From: Candidatus Omnitrophica bacterium CG1_02_40_15
GTDB lineage: Bacteria > Omnitrophota > Gorgyraeia > Gorgyraeales > Gorgyraeaceae
Direction: 5' to 3'
DNA: 15,592 bases
NCBI GenBank assembly: GCA_001871815.1
Contig: MNVP01000029.1
Location: 1 to 15,592, forward strand
Shown here piece by piece: positions 1 through 5,773 of the stretch. Numbering within the stretch: position 1 is the stretch's first letter; each line of letters begins with the position of its first letter. The notes beneath the pieces were generated by a model. That model ran no database searches and was not told the origin of the DNA. It saw nothing but the letters and a program-made list of their open reading frames with translations. The position numbers and the translations under genes are program-made.

Positions 1-8
1 CCGAACTT

Positions 9-58
9 ATCCCGCCCTTTTAGCAATTTTTTCAGCTCGCTATGCAAAAGGGCGGGAT
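9..58. repeat. Inverted repeat with CCCGCCCTTTT arms (variant copy)
   Basis: Perfect 13-bp arms (9-21 and 46-58) enclose a 24-base loop. The 11-base core arm CCCGCCCTTTT is the same as in the two 47-bp repeats at 170-216 and 9045-9091, but the loop differs. Read in reverse, the loop loosely resembles theirs, so this may be a diverged inverted copy. As RNA it would form a stable hairpin. There is no T-run after it on the + strand. Confidence 0.75.
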
Positions 59-93
59 TAATTCGCACAATCAAAGAAGTTATTCAAAGAAGA

Positions 94-128
94 TTAATTT
101 ACGAAAATCAAAGATTTTCGTAAATTAA
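94..128. repeat. AT-rich perfect hairpin
   Basis: Arms of 16 bases (94-109 and 113-128) are perfectly complementary around an AAA loop. It lies between two GC-armed repeats in a gene-free stretch. No T-run follows. Function unknown; it could be the end of an upstream transcript or part of a composite repeat. Confidence 0.7.
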
Positions 129-148
129 GTGCTCATTAATGGGAGAGA

Positions 149-246
149 GGCCCTGTTCAAAACGTTTATCCCGCCCTTTTGATAATAACGCTTAAATATA
201 TTTTCAAAAGGGCGGGATAAAAAAATGTTTTGTCAGGGCCTTTTTT
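149..246 (+). terminator. Composite inverted repeat ending in a T-run; contains 47-bp dispersed repeat
   Basis: Outer arms GGCCCTG (149-155) and CAGGGCC (234-240), with CAAAAC/GTTTTG also pairing, enclose inner 16-bp perfect arms (166-181 and 205-220). TTTTTT follows at 241-246. The central 47 bases (170-216), including the loop, are identical to 9045-9091. As RNA this is a long hairpin plus U-tract, i.e. a plausible intrinsic terminator for an upstream transcript outside or at the edge of the window. Its right arm also carries the -35 box of the next promoter. Confidence 0.65.
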
Positions 247-258
247 ATATAGTATAAT
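230..258 (+). promoter_or_regulatory. Sigma-70 promoter for the phosphatase-Trx-CcdA gene
   Basis: TTGTCA (230-235), 17-base spacer, TATAAT (253-258). The predicted start is near 265, giving a 5' UTR of about 107 bases that consists almost entirely of the inverted repeat at 266-365. The -35 lies in the right arm of the preceding terminator-like repeat, so the repeat both ends and starts transcription. Confidence 0.7.
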
Positions 259-265
259 AAAAAAT

Positions 266-365
266 AGATTGCTTCGTTATGTTACTAGCTCAAGGCACAT
301 CGCAATGACAACGATATGCATGTCATTGCGAGGGGAGCTGAGAAAATCTACAGTCGAAGCAATCT
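266..365. repeat. REP-like inverted repeat (ATTGCTTCG / TCATTGCGAGG type)
   Basis: Outer arms AGATTGCTTCG (266-276) and CGAAGCAATCT (355-365) and inner arms CGCAATGACA (301-310) and TGTCATTGCG (321-330) are perfect complements. The sequence belongs to a palindromic repeat type (TGTCATTGCGAGG...CGAAGCAATCT) familiar from intergenic regions of many bacteria. It fills the 5' UTR of the following gene and ends six bases before the ATG. Confidence 0.8.
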
Positions 366-371
366 CAAAAT

Positions 372-2495
372 ATGAAAAAGATAATTTTGACCTCAATATT
401 TTTAGCATTCTTGGTTTCGTTTGCCTCGCCTTCTTTTGCCGAGACGAAAAAACTTACCATTGTATTTACAGGCGACAGCCGGGGAGAGCTGGAAAACTGC
501 CATTGCCCAAAAGATGATTTTGGCGGCCTCGAGAGAAGGGCTAATTATATCAATGATATCCGGAAGGACACAGATGAAATCCTTCTTCTTGACGTAGGCG
601 ATGCCCTGCCATTATTTAATCCCGAGTTTACCAGGAAGACAATAACTTACAATGCTTTTATATCCCTGAAGGCAATGGACATGATGGGATATGATGCCAT
701 GAATGTGGGCGAGAGTGACCTTATACTGGGCGAAAAATTTTTACAGGAAAAATCCCAGAACCTTAAATTTCCGCTCATATCATCAAATATAGCCTATAAA
801 TCAAAAAACGGACTGTTCTTTAAGCCATATGTCATAAAGACAATGAAAAACGGCCTCAGGGTAGGCATAATTGGAGTTACAAATGAGCGGTATATTATTA
901 ACTCTAAGAACCTGGATGTGGCGCCGAATAAAGAAATGGCGGCCAGGAGCGTTAAAGCAATACGCGATCATGTGGATTTGGTTATAGTATTAGGCCATAT
1001 AGGCGTACCGTATTCTATGGCTCTTGCAAATGCTGTGGCCGGAATAGATGTAATATTGAGCGGGCATTGGGACGCAGAGGCTCAAGAGCCTACAAAAGCA
1101 GGAAATACAATAATCATGCCGAGCGGATATCATGCCAGAAAAGTCGGCAGGCTGGATCTGGAAATAGAGAGCGAAGGGGGCGTTTCTTCTTACGAATGGC
1201 AATCTACCCCGCTTGACGAAAAATATGAAGGAGATAGTTTTATTAAAAAACTTGCTTTAAAGATGCCGTCCGCAAAGAAACAGGAATCAGAGAGGCCTGT
1301 TACGATAGCAAGAAAGGTTATCCAGGAGAAAAAGCCGATTTTGACTGAAGCTGACAATATGCTGGCGCATGATAAGCCATTAATGGTGCTTGTTTTTTAC
1401 GCGGTTGGCTGCAGATCTTGCATGGAAGTTGAAAGGGATGTGCTTCCAGGGATTGAAGAAAAATATGGGAATAAAATAGCCATAGAAAAATATGATATAG
1501 GCATTTCGAGAAATTATGGTCAGATGGCGCGCCTTGAAAAATTATACGGAGTAGAAGGCGGATATGTGCCTGAAATAATTGTTTCGAAATATGTATTGAT
1601 GGGTAAGGAAAAGATAAAGGCAGGCTTGGATAAGGTTATAGAAAAGGCGCTTTCAGAGCCGCGCGATTCAAAAACAAGCGGCCTTACAAAAGAGGATATT
1701 GCTGCGTATCAGGCGCCCAGCGTAGTAGAGTCGCTGATGCTTTCCAGATTCGCATCATTCAAAGCTTATACAATAGGCATGGCTGGATTTCTTGATGGCA
1801 TAAATCCATGCGCCTTTACTACAATCGTATTTTTTATATCATTTCTGGCTTTTATAGGCTACAGGAAACGCGAAATGATTCTTGCGGGTATCTTTTTTAC
1901 GATAGCGGTGTTTATGGCGTATTTTTTGATAGGGCTTGGGATTTTCAGATTCCTGAGGTCTTTGAGCGCTTTCGGCTATCTAGCGCTGACGATTAACATT
2001 TTAATAGGAAGCTTCGCGTTTCTCCTGGGCATATTAAGTGTGATAGATTATTTTAAATTCAGAAAAACAAAAGATGCGAAGACCAGCATATTGCAGCTTC
2101 CGCAGTCAATAAAGAACAAGATTCATTCTATTATAGGCGGAGATTTCAGGCCGGATAAGAAGAGCGGAAGGAGGGCCTTATTAAGAATAGCATGGATTGC
2201 ATTTACCACAGGTTTTATGGTATCTATCTTGGAGTCTATTTGCACAGGGCAAATGTATTTACCTACAATAGCATATGTTTTGAGAATGCCTGACAAACAT
2301 ATGCCAGCTTTAATGTATCTATTGGTTTACAACCTTGCATTTATAACCCCGCTAATAATTGTATTTATCCTGGGCCTTTTCGGCGCTACCTCAAGCACCT
2401 TTTCCAAATTCATGCAAAAGCACTTTGGCTTTGTCAAGCTATCCACAGCAGCCCTGTTTTTCATTCTCGCCGCAGTTATCGTGATATTCAAATAA
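372..2495 (+). CDS. Metallophosphatase - thioredoxin - CcdA/DsbD-like membrane fusion protein
   Basis: 707 residues with three domains. Residues 1-23 are a signal peptide. Residues 27-290 resemble the calcineurin-like/5'-nucleotidase type of the Cys-containing subfamily: TGDSRG (33-38), a CHC motif (43-45), GGLERRA, LDVGD (73-77), NVGESD (111-116), GH (208-209) and SGHWD (230-234). The usual DxH and GNHE ligands are replaced, as I recall for this subfamily. Residues about 335-430 are thioredoxin-like with CRSC (347-350). Residues about 462-706 form a polytopic CcdA/DsbD-like domain with the paired cysteines INPC480 and ESIC624. The first two domains should be periplasmic and the membrane domain could pass electrons from cytoplasmic thioredoxin to CRSC. 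No good Shine-Dalgarno precedes the ATG at 372, which is chosen because it opens the signal peptide. Substrate unknown. Confidence 0.85.
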   Translation: MKKIILTSIFLAFLVSFASPSFAETKKLTIVFTGDSRGELENCHCPKDDFGGLERRANYINDIRKDTDEILLLDVGDALPLFNPEFTRKTITYNAFISLKAMDMMGYDAMNVGESDLILGEKFLQEKSQNLKFPLISSNIAYKSKNGLFFKPYVIKTMKNGLRVGIIGVTNERYIINSKNLDVAPNKEMAARSVKAIRDHVDLVIVLGHIGVPYSMALANAVAGIDVILSGHWDAEAQEPTKAGNTIIMPSGYHARKVGRLDLEIESEGGVSSYEWQSTPLDEKYEGDSFIKKLALKMPSAKKQESERPVTIARKVIQEKKPILTEADNMLAHDKPLMVLVFYAVGCRSCMEVERDVLPGIEEKYGNKIAIEKYDIGISRNYGQMARLEKLYGVEGGYVPEIIVSKYVLMGKEKIKAGLDKVIEKALSEPRDSKTSGLTKEDIAAYQAPSVVESLMLSRFASFKAYTIGMAGFLDGINPCAFTTIVFFISFLAFIGYRKREMILAGIFFTIAVFMAYFLIGLGIFRFLRSLSAFGYLALTINILIGSFAFLLGILSVIDYFKFRKTKDAKTSILQLPQSIKNKIHSIIGGDFRPDKKSGRRALLRIAWIAFTTGFMVSILESICTGQMYLPTIAYVLRMPDKHMPALMYLLVYNLAFITPLIIVFILGLFGATSSTFSKFMQKHFGFVKLSTAALFFILAAVIVIFK

Positions 2496-2502
2496 AATAT
2501 GT

Positions 2503-2531
2503 TTGACGTTACACTTTTTTTAGCATACACT
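2503..2531 (+). promoter_or_regulatory. Probable promoter of the M48 protease gene
   Basis: TTGACG (2503-2508), 17-base spacer, TACACT (2526-2531; 4 of 6 consensus). The ATG at 2540 begins nine bases after the -10, so the mRNA would be leaderless or nearly so. No Shine-Dalgarno is present. Confidence 0.45.
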
Positions 2532-2539
2532 TATTCTAT

Positions 2540-3325
2540 ATGAAAAGATGGGGTATTGTTTTTATAATATTGTTAATGAGCATTGCGTCAGGCTGCGCAA
2601 CACGGGAATATAATACTGCCACTGGCAAGGAAGACATTTTTTTTGTAGATACTCAGAAAGAAGTGAATATCGGAAAAAGCATTGCGGAGAGTATTGAAAA
2701 AAATAAAGAGATTAAGTTGGACCCTGATCCATTGATGACAGAGCGGGTTAATGAAGTAGGCCAAAGAATAGCTTCTGTCAGCGACAGGAAAGAAGTGAAA
2801 TACACATTCAGGGTAATAGATAAGGAAGATATTAATGCCTTTGCCCTGCCTGGAGGTTATGTCTTTGTCTTTAAGGGCCTTGTGGACAAAGTTTCCAAAG
2901 ACGACGAGCTCGCGGCTGTTATTGCCCACGAAATAGCGCATGTGGTTGCGAGGCATTCAGTAAAGAGGCTCCAGGGAAGCGTTGGTTATGATATACTGCG
3001 CATATTAATGGTTGTTACAGGGGCTGGCAGGCAGGATGCAGGGCACATTGACTCCGCGTTTGGCCAGCTTATAATGTCCTATTCAAGAGAAGATGAAGCC
3101 TTGGCTGATAAATTGGCAATCAAGTATTTAAAAGAAGCAGGTTATGACCCATGGGCAGTTGTGAGCCTCCTTAAAAAGCTTCAGGAGGCTGACAAGATAT
3201 TGCCTATAAGGCCGTACACCAGCTACCGGTCTCACCCATATGTTGCAGACCGCATACGCATGGTTAAGCAGGAGCTTTCAGGCGAAGTAGATTTTAATGA
3301 CTATATGAATAAGGCAATAGAATAA
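2540..3325 (+). CDS. M48-family lipoprotein metalloprotease (BepA/LoiP-like)
   Basis: 261 residues. A type-II signal peptide ends in ASGC (Cys19), so the protein is probably a lipid-anchored envelope lipoprotein. The zinc site HEIAH is at 130-134, with the third ligand probably Glu186 in REDEALAD. SHP (231-233) matches the conserved C-terminal (S/T)HP of the family. Relatives (BepA, LoiP, YcaL) degrade or quality-control misassembled outer-membrane proteins; a similar role is inferred. There is no TPR domain, so it is the short form. The start is fixed by the signal peptide. No Shine-Dalgarno is seen and a promoter lies just upstream, suggesting leaderless translation. Confidence 0.9.
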   Translation: MKRWGIVFIILLMSIASGCATREYNTATGKEDIFFVDTQKEVNIGKSIAESIEKNKEIKLDPDPLMTERVNEVGQRIASVSDRKEVKYTFRVIDKEDINAFALPGGYVFVFKGLVDKVSKDDELAAVIAHEIAHVVARHSVKRLQGSVGYDILRILMVVTGAGRQDAGHIDSAFGQLIMSYSREDEALADKLAIKYLKEAGYDPWAVVSLLKKLQEADKILPIRPYTSYRSHPYVADRIRMVKQELSGEVDFNDYMNKAIE

Positions 3326-3327
3326 TT

Positions 3328-3440
3328 GCGTGTAAACACGCAGAAGTTCTCGACTCTGATTACATGCATAGCCAAAATGACCGTTCGAACAGTATTCTTC
3401 GAGCGGCCATGCAAACTATATATGCACGCAGAATCGAGAA
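3328..3440. repeat. Nested imperfect inverted repeats between protease and LOG genes
   Basis: A small hairpin GCGTG-TAAA-CACGC (3328-3341) is followed by nested arms: TTCTCGACTCTG (3347-3358) with CAGAATCGAGAA (3429-3440, one mismatch); TGCATAG (3365-3371) with CCATGCA (3407-3413, one mismatch); CCGTTCGA (3381-3388) with TCGAGCGG (3399-3406, one G-T). Together they form one long interrupted stem. An open frame runs through the region but is unlikely to be coding. Confidence 0.6.
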
Positions 3441-3472
3441 GCAATAGTGAAGTTAACACAGAGGGGGAAAGC

Positions 3473-4123
3473 ATGCTAATAAAAAAAGATGATTTTACCA
3501 CGCAGGACCCGTGGCGCATATTCAGGATTATGTCTGAGTTTGTGGAAGGCTTTGAGGAGCTTGCCAAGATAGGGCCTGCTGTTACTATATTTGGCTCAGC
3601 CAGGGCAAAAGCAAGCGATAAATATTATAAGTTAGCAGAAGAAACCGCATTTTTACTGGCTAAAGACGATTATGCGATAATTACAGGAGCTGGCCCGGGT
3701 ATAATGGAGGCAGCGAATAAAGGCGCTAAAAAAGGAGGTTCTTCCTCAATAGGCCTTAATATACAAGTGCCTGTAGCGCAAAAACCGAATAGATTTATAA
3801 CAAAACTTCTGGAGTTCAGGTATTTTTTCTGCAGAAAAGTGATGTTTTTGAAATACGCAAAGGCATCTGTAATATTTCCAGGCGGATTCGGGACTATGGA
3901 TGAATTTTTTGAAACCATAACCCTTATACAAACGCAGAGGATAGAAATGTTTCCTGTGGTGCTGGTAGGAAGCGGATACTGGAAAGGCTTGATGGATTGG
4001 ATTAAAAAATCAATGCTTAATGGAAACCGTATATCAGAAAGCGACATGGATATGTTCTGTATTGTAGATAATCCCGCAGAGGTTGTAGAGGTTATAAATA
4101 ATTTTTATTCTAAACAGAAATAG
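3473..4123 (+). CDS. LOG-family (TIGR00730-type) Rossmann-fold protein
   Basis: 216 residues. VTIFGSAR (37-44), GAGPGIMEAANKGA (72-85), the RKVMF segment and PGGFGTMDE (136-144) are the signature of the LOG / 'lysine decarboxylase-like' nucleotide-binding family. Characterised members hydrolyse ribose-5-phosphate from cytokinin nucleotides or other nucleoside monophosphates; in bacteria outside plant associations the true substrate is usually unknown. The ATG at 3473 is chosen because GAGGGGG lies about six bases upstream and family homology starts just after it. The frame is open upstream to 3326, but that part is inverted-repeat sequence. The stop codon overlaps the palindrome that follows. 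Confidence 0.88.
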   Translation: MLIKKDDFTTQDPWRIFRIMSEFVEGFEELAKIGPAVTIFGSARAKASDKYYKLAEETAFLLAKDDYAIITGAGPGIMEAANKGAKKGGSSSIGLNIQVPVAQKPNRFITKLLEFRYFFCRKVMFLKYAKASVIFPGGFGTMDEFFETITLIQTQRIEMFPVVLVGSGYWKGLMDWIKKSMLNGNRISESDMDMFCIVDNPAEVVEVINNFYSKQK

Positions 4124-4150
4124 TAGGGGGCAGGCATGCCTGCCCCCTAC
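4123..4150. repeat. Perfect 28-bp palindrome, GTAGGGG...CCCCTAC family
   Basis: Arms 4123-4136 and 4137-4150 are exactly complementary. The first base is the last base of the preceding TAG stop codon. TTTTTT follows about nine bases later (4158-4163), so it may act as a terminator. It shares its GTAGRGG ends and its position at a stop codon with the elements at 5625 and 6676. Confidence 0.8.
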
Positions 4151-4164
4151 AGCTATATTTTTTG

Positions 4165-4193
4165 TTGAAAACAAATTATGTTAGGTATATAAT
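4165..4193 (+). promoter_or_regulatory. Strong promoter giving a leaderless YhaM-like mRNA
   Basis: TTGAAA (4165-4170), 17-base spacer, TATAAT (4188-4193). The expected start, seven bases after the -10, is the A of the ATG at 4200. There is no Shine-Dalgarno and essentially no room for one. Confidence 0.8.
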
Positions 4194-4199
4194 CCATTT

Positions 4200-5165
4200 A
4201 TGGCTCATAGATTTATCAGCGATTTGAAAGAAGGAGAAGTGGTAGAGTCGGTTTATCTTGTAAGAGAAAAGTCTTTTGATGTCACCAAGAACGGCAATCC
4301 GTATATAGCGCTTGAACTTTCCGATAAGACAGGCATGGTGGATTGCAGGAAATGGGACGCCTTAAAATCATTATTCGACTCTTTCAGCGTGGATGACTTT
4401 ATTAAAGTAAAGGCAAAGGTTGAATACTACAAAAATTATCCCCAATTAAAGATAGACTCCATAGAGAAAACAAGCGATAAATCAGTAGACATCTCGCTTT
4501 ACATGCTTGTATCAGATAAAAATAGAGATAAGATGTTTAAGGATTTTTTATCTGAAATGGAGTCAGTTAAAAATCCTCATCTTAAGGCGCTGATGCGCAA
4601 CATATTTTCAGATAAAGACATATCTGAAAAATTCAGGACCGCTCCTGCTGCCAGCGATTTTCATCACCCGTATATAGGCGGCCTCATTGAGCACACGCTT
4701 GCATGCGTTGAACTTGCCAGAATGATCGCTTCGAAATATAAAGACATAAATCTTGACCTGCTTTTATGTGGCACTGCGCTGCACGATATAGGGAAAATAG
4801 AAGAGCTTTCATACAGGAGGAGCTTTTATTATACGGATAAAGGCAGGCTGATAGGGCATATAGTTCTTGGAGCAAATATTGTGAGCGCAGCGATTGATGA
4901 AATACCAGAGTTCCCGGAAGAATTAAAAAATCTTATTCTGCATATAATACTCAGCCATCACGGAGAGCAGGAATGGGGTTCGCCTAAAAGGCCAATGTGT
5001 TTTGAGGCAATTATACTGCATCATATTGATAACTTAGACGCAAAGATAAATGGATTCAGGCATTTTGTAAAGACATACAACGATCCTGATTCCAGCTGGA
5101 CAAAGTACAGCAAGATGTTTGGAGAGTTTTTATACAAAAAATCGCCCCTCGCGGCAGAACAGTAA
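4200..5165 (+). CDS. yhaM: YhaM-like 3'-5' exoribonuclease (OB-fold + HD domain)
   Basis: 321 residues, close to the length of Bacillus YhaM. Residues 8-92 form an OB-fold (tRNA-anti type) with GxPYIALELSDKTG and KVKAKVEYYKNYPQLKID. Residues about 155-300 form an HD domain: H155/H156, IEHT (H165), HDIGK (H195-D196), GH220, SHH (H253-H254) and HHIDNLDAK (D277, D280). Relatives degrade RNA, and DNA in some cases, from the 3' end in a metal-dependent way. The start is set by the promoter directly upstream and by the match to the family N-terminus. The next gene begins 50 bases downstream with no clear promoter, so co-transcription is likely. Confidence 0.88.
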   Translation: MAHRFISDLKEGEVVESVYLVREKSFDVTKNGNPYIALELSDKTGMVDCRKWDALKSLFDSFSVDDFIKVKAKVEYYKNYPQLKIDSIEKTSDKSVDISLYMLVSDKNRDKMFKDFLSEMESVKNPHLKALMRNIFSDKDISEKFRTAPAASDFHHPYIGGLIEHTLACVELARMIASKYKDINLDLLLCGTALHDIGKIEELSYRRSFYYTDKGRLIGHIVLGANIVSAAIDEIPEFPEELKNLILHIILSHHGEQEWGSPKRPMCFEAIILHHIDNLDAKINGFRHFVKTYNDPDSSWTKYSKMFGEFLYKKSPLAAEQ

Positions 5166-5184
5166 AATCATGACCGCTCGGGAT

Positions 5185-5210
5185 CAAATTTGTTTCACAA
5201 ATTTGGGAGG
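5185..5210 (+). promoter_or_regulatory. Hairpin abutting the ribosome-binding site
   Basis: CAAATTTGT (5185-5193) and ACAAATTTG (5197-5205) form a 9-bp stem with a three-base loop. The strong Shine-Dalgarno GGGAGG (5205-5210) begins at the last stem base. Melting could change access to the site, as in simple translational thermosensors; this is inference. The stem is AT-rich and weak. Confidence 0.45.
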
Positions 5211-5215
5211 TAGGT

Positions 5216-5623
5216 ATGAAGAAAAAGAAAGCAGGGAAAGCAGTTAAGAAGCCTGTAAAAAAGGCAAAAAAGATTGCTGTTAAAAAACCGGCTGCTAAGG
5301 CTAAGAAAAAAACCGCTGCAGCCAAAAAACAACCCGCTAAGAAGGCTTTGTCTATACCTAGCGGCGCATCCCTTGAAGAAGTGGGGATAATAACGCATTA
5401 TTTTCCAAAAGTATACGCAGCTGTTGTAAAGCTTACAAAAGGCAGCTTATCCGTCGGAGACAAGATTGTTATAAAAGGCCATACGTCTGATTTTAAAGAA
5501 AAAGTGGAATCTATCCAACTTGACCACGCGCCAATACAGAAGGCTGAACAGGGCGCGGAGATAGGATTAAAGGTAAAGTCAAAGGTCAGAGAGCATGATG
5601 TTGTGTATAAAATCTTAACATAA
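5216..5623 (+). CDS. Histone H1-like Lys/Ala-rich tail fused to EF-Tu domain-2-like barrel
   Basis: 135 residues. Residues 1-44 are almost only Lys, Ala, Pro and Val in AKK/KKP repeats, like the tails of AlgP, HctB and histone H1. Such tails are disordered and bind nucleic acid. Residues 52-135 (EEVGIITHYFP, KVYAAVVKL, LSVGDKIVIKGHTSDF, VESIQLDH, AEQGAEIGLKV, HDVVYKI) look like the translation-factor domain-2 barrel of small 'elongation factor-like' proteins. There is no GTPase domain. It could bind RNA, tRNA-like ligands, ribosomes or the nucleoid; the function is unknown. The ATG has an excellent GGGAGG about six bases upstream. It is probably in an operon with the nuclease gene before it. 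Confidence 0.8.
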   Translation: MKKKKAGKAVKKPVKKAKKIAVKKPAAKAKKKTAAAKKQPAKKALSIPSGASLEEVGIITHYFPKVYAAVVKLTKGSLSVGDKIVIKGHTSDFKEKVESIQLDHAPIQKAEQGAEIGLKVKSKVREHDVVYKILT

Positions 5624-5624
5624 T

Positions 5625-5653
5625 GTAGAGGACGATCATTGATCGTCCCCTGC
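5625..5653. repeat. 29-bp palindrome, GTAGRGG...CCCCTRC family
   Basis: Arms 5625-5638 and 5640-5653 pair around a single T, with two mismatches of which one is a U-G pair in RNA. It begins one base after the preceding TAA stop. Size (14+1+14) and ends match the element at 6676-6704, but the interior sequence differs. Confidence 0.7.
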
Positions 5654-5681
5654 TTGATTTTATCGCAAAGTGTGCTATAAT
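5654..5681 (+). promoter_or_regulatory. Promoter of the patatin leader RNA
   Basis: TTGATT (5654-5659), 16-base spacer, TATAAT (5676-5681). The predicted start is near 5688, exactly at the base of the long stem of the following RNA element. Confidence 0.7.
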
Positions 5682-5687
5682 TTATAT

Positions 5688-5773
5688 GAAGCCGATAAAG
5701 TTAAAAAATGATGCCCAATACAGGGCTAAGCCGGGTCGCGCAAGGCGATCAATCTTTATCGGCTTCTTTTTTT
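5688..5773 (+). ncRNA. Structured leader RNA / attenuator before the patatin gene
   Basis: A perfect 13-bp stem (5688-5700 with 5754-5766) joins the predicted 5' end to a point followed by seven Ts (5767-5773), then the ATG at 5774. Inside are two hairpins: GCCC-AATACA-GGGC (5713-5726) and GTCGC-GCAAG-GCGATC (about 5735-5750). The whole is a three-way-junction RNA ending as an intrinsic terminator. It could be a riboswitch-like attenuator of the patatin gene or a separate small RNA of about 86 nt. I do not recognise it as a known riboswitch class. Its closing arm AGCCGATAAAG/CTTTATCGGCT is shared with the ends of the c-di-GMP riboswitch transcript at 13169-13339. Confidence 0.6.

Noticed and set aside
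9..216. Possible CRISPR array from repeated GC-armed hairpins
   Set aside because: Only two hairpin copies with different loops and no regular spacers. They match dispersed intergenic repeats.
230..517. 95-codon open frame overlapping the start of the fusion gene
   Set aside because: It runs through the promoter and REP-like repeat and then in another frame of a clear gene, with no recognisable protein features.
440..1080. Missing DxH and GNHE metal ligands read as inactivation of the phosphatase domain
   Set aside because: The replaced pattern (TGDxRG, CxC, NVGExD) is, as I recall, typical of a subfamily of these proteins, so it need not mean loss of function.
3326..3472. N-terminal extension of the LOG protein
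   Set aside because: The region is a multi-arm inverted repeat, and a strong Shine-Dalgarno precedes the ATG at 3473 where homology begins.
5708..5773. Earlier ATG starts (5708/5711) for the patatin gene
   Set aside because: They have no Shine-Dalgarno, would translate through a terminator-type RNA hairpin, and add residues outside the patatin fold.
5688..5773. Assignment of the patatin leader to a known riboswitch class (including GEMM)
   Set aside because: It shares only the closing arm with the GEMM transcript. The GGCAAACC and CGCAAAGCC core and the tetraloop/receptor are absent, and no other known consensus fitted.
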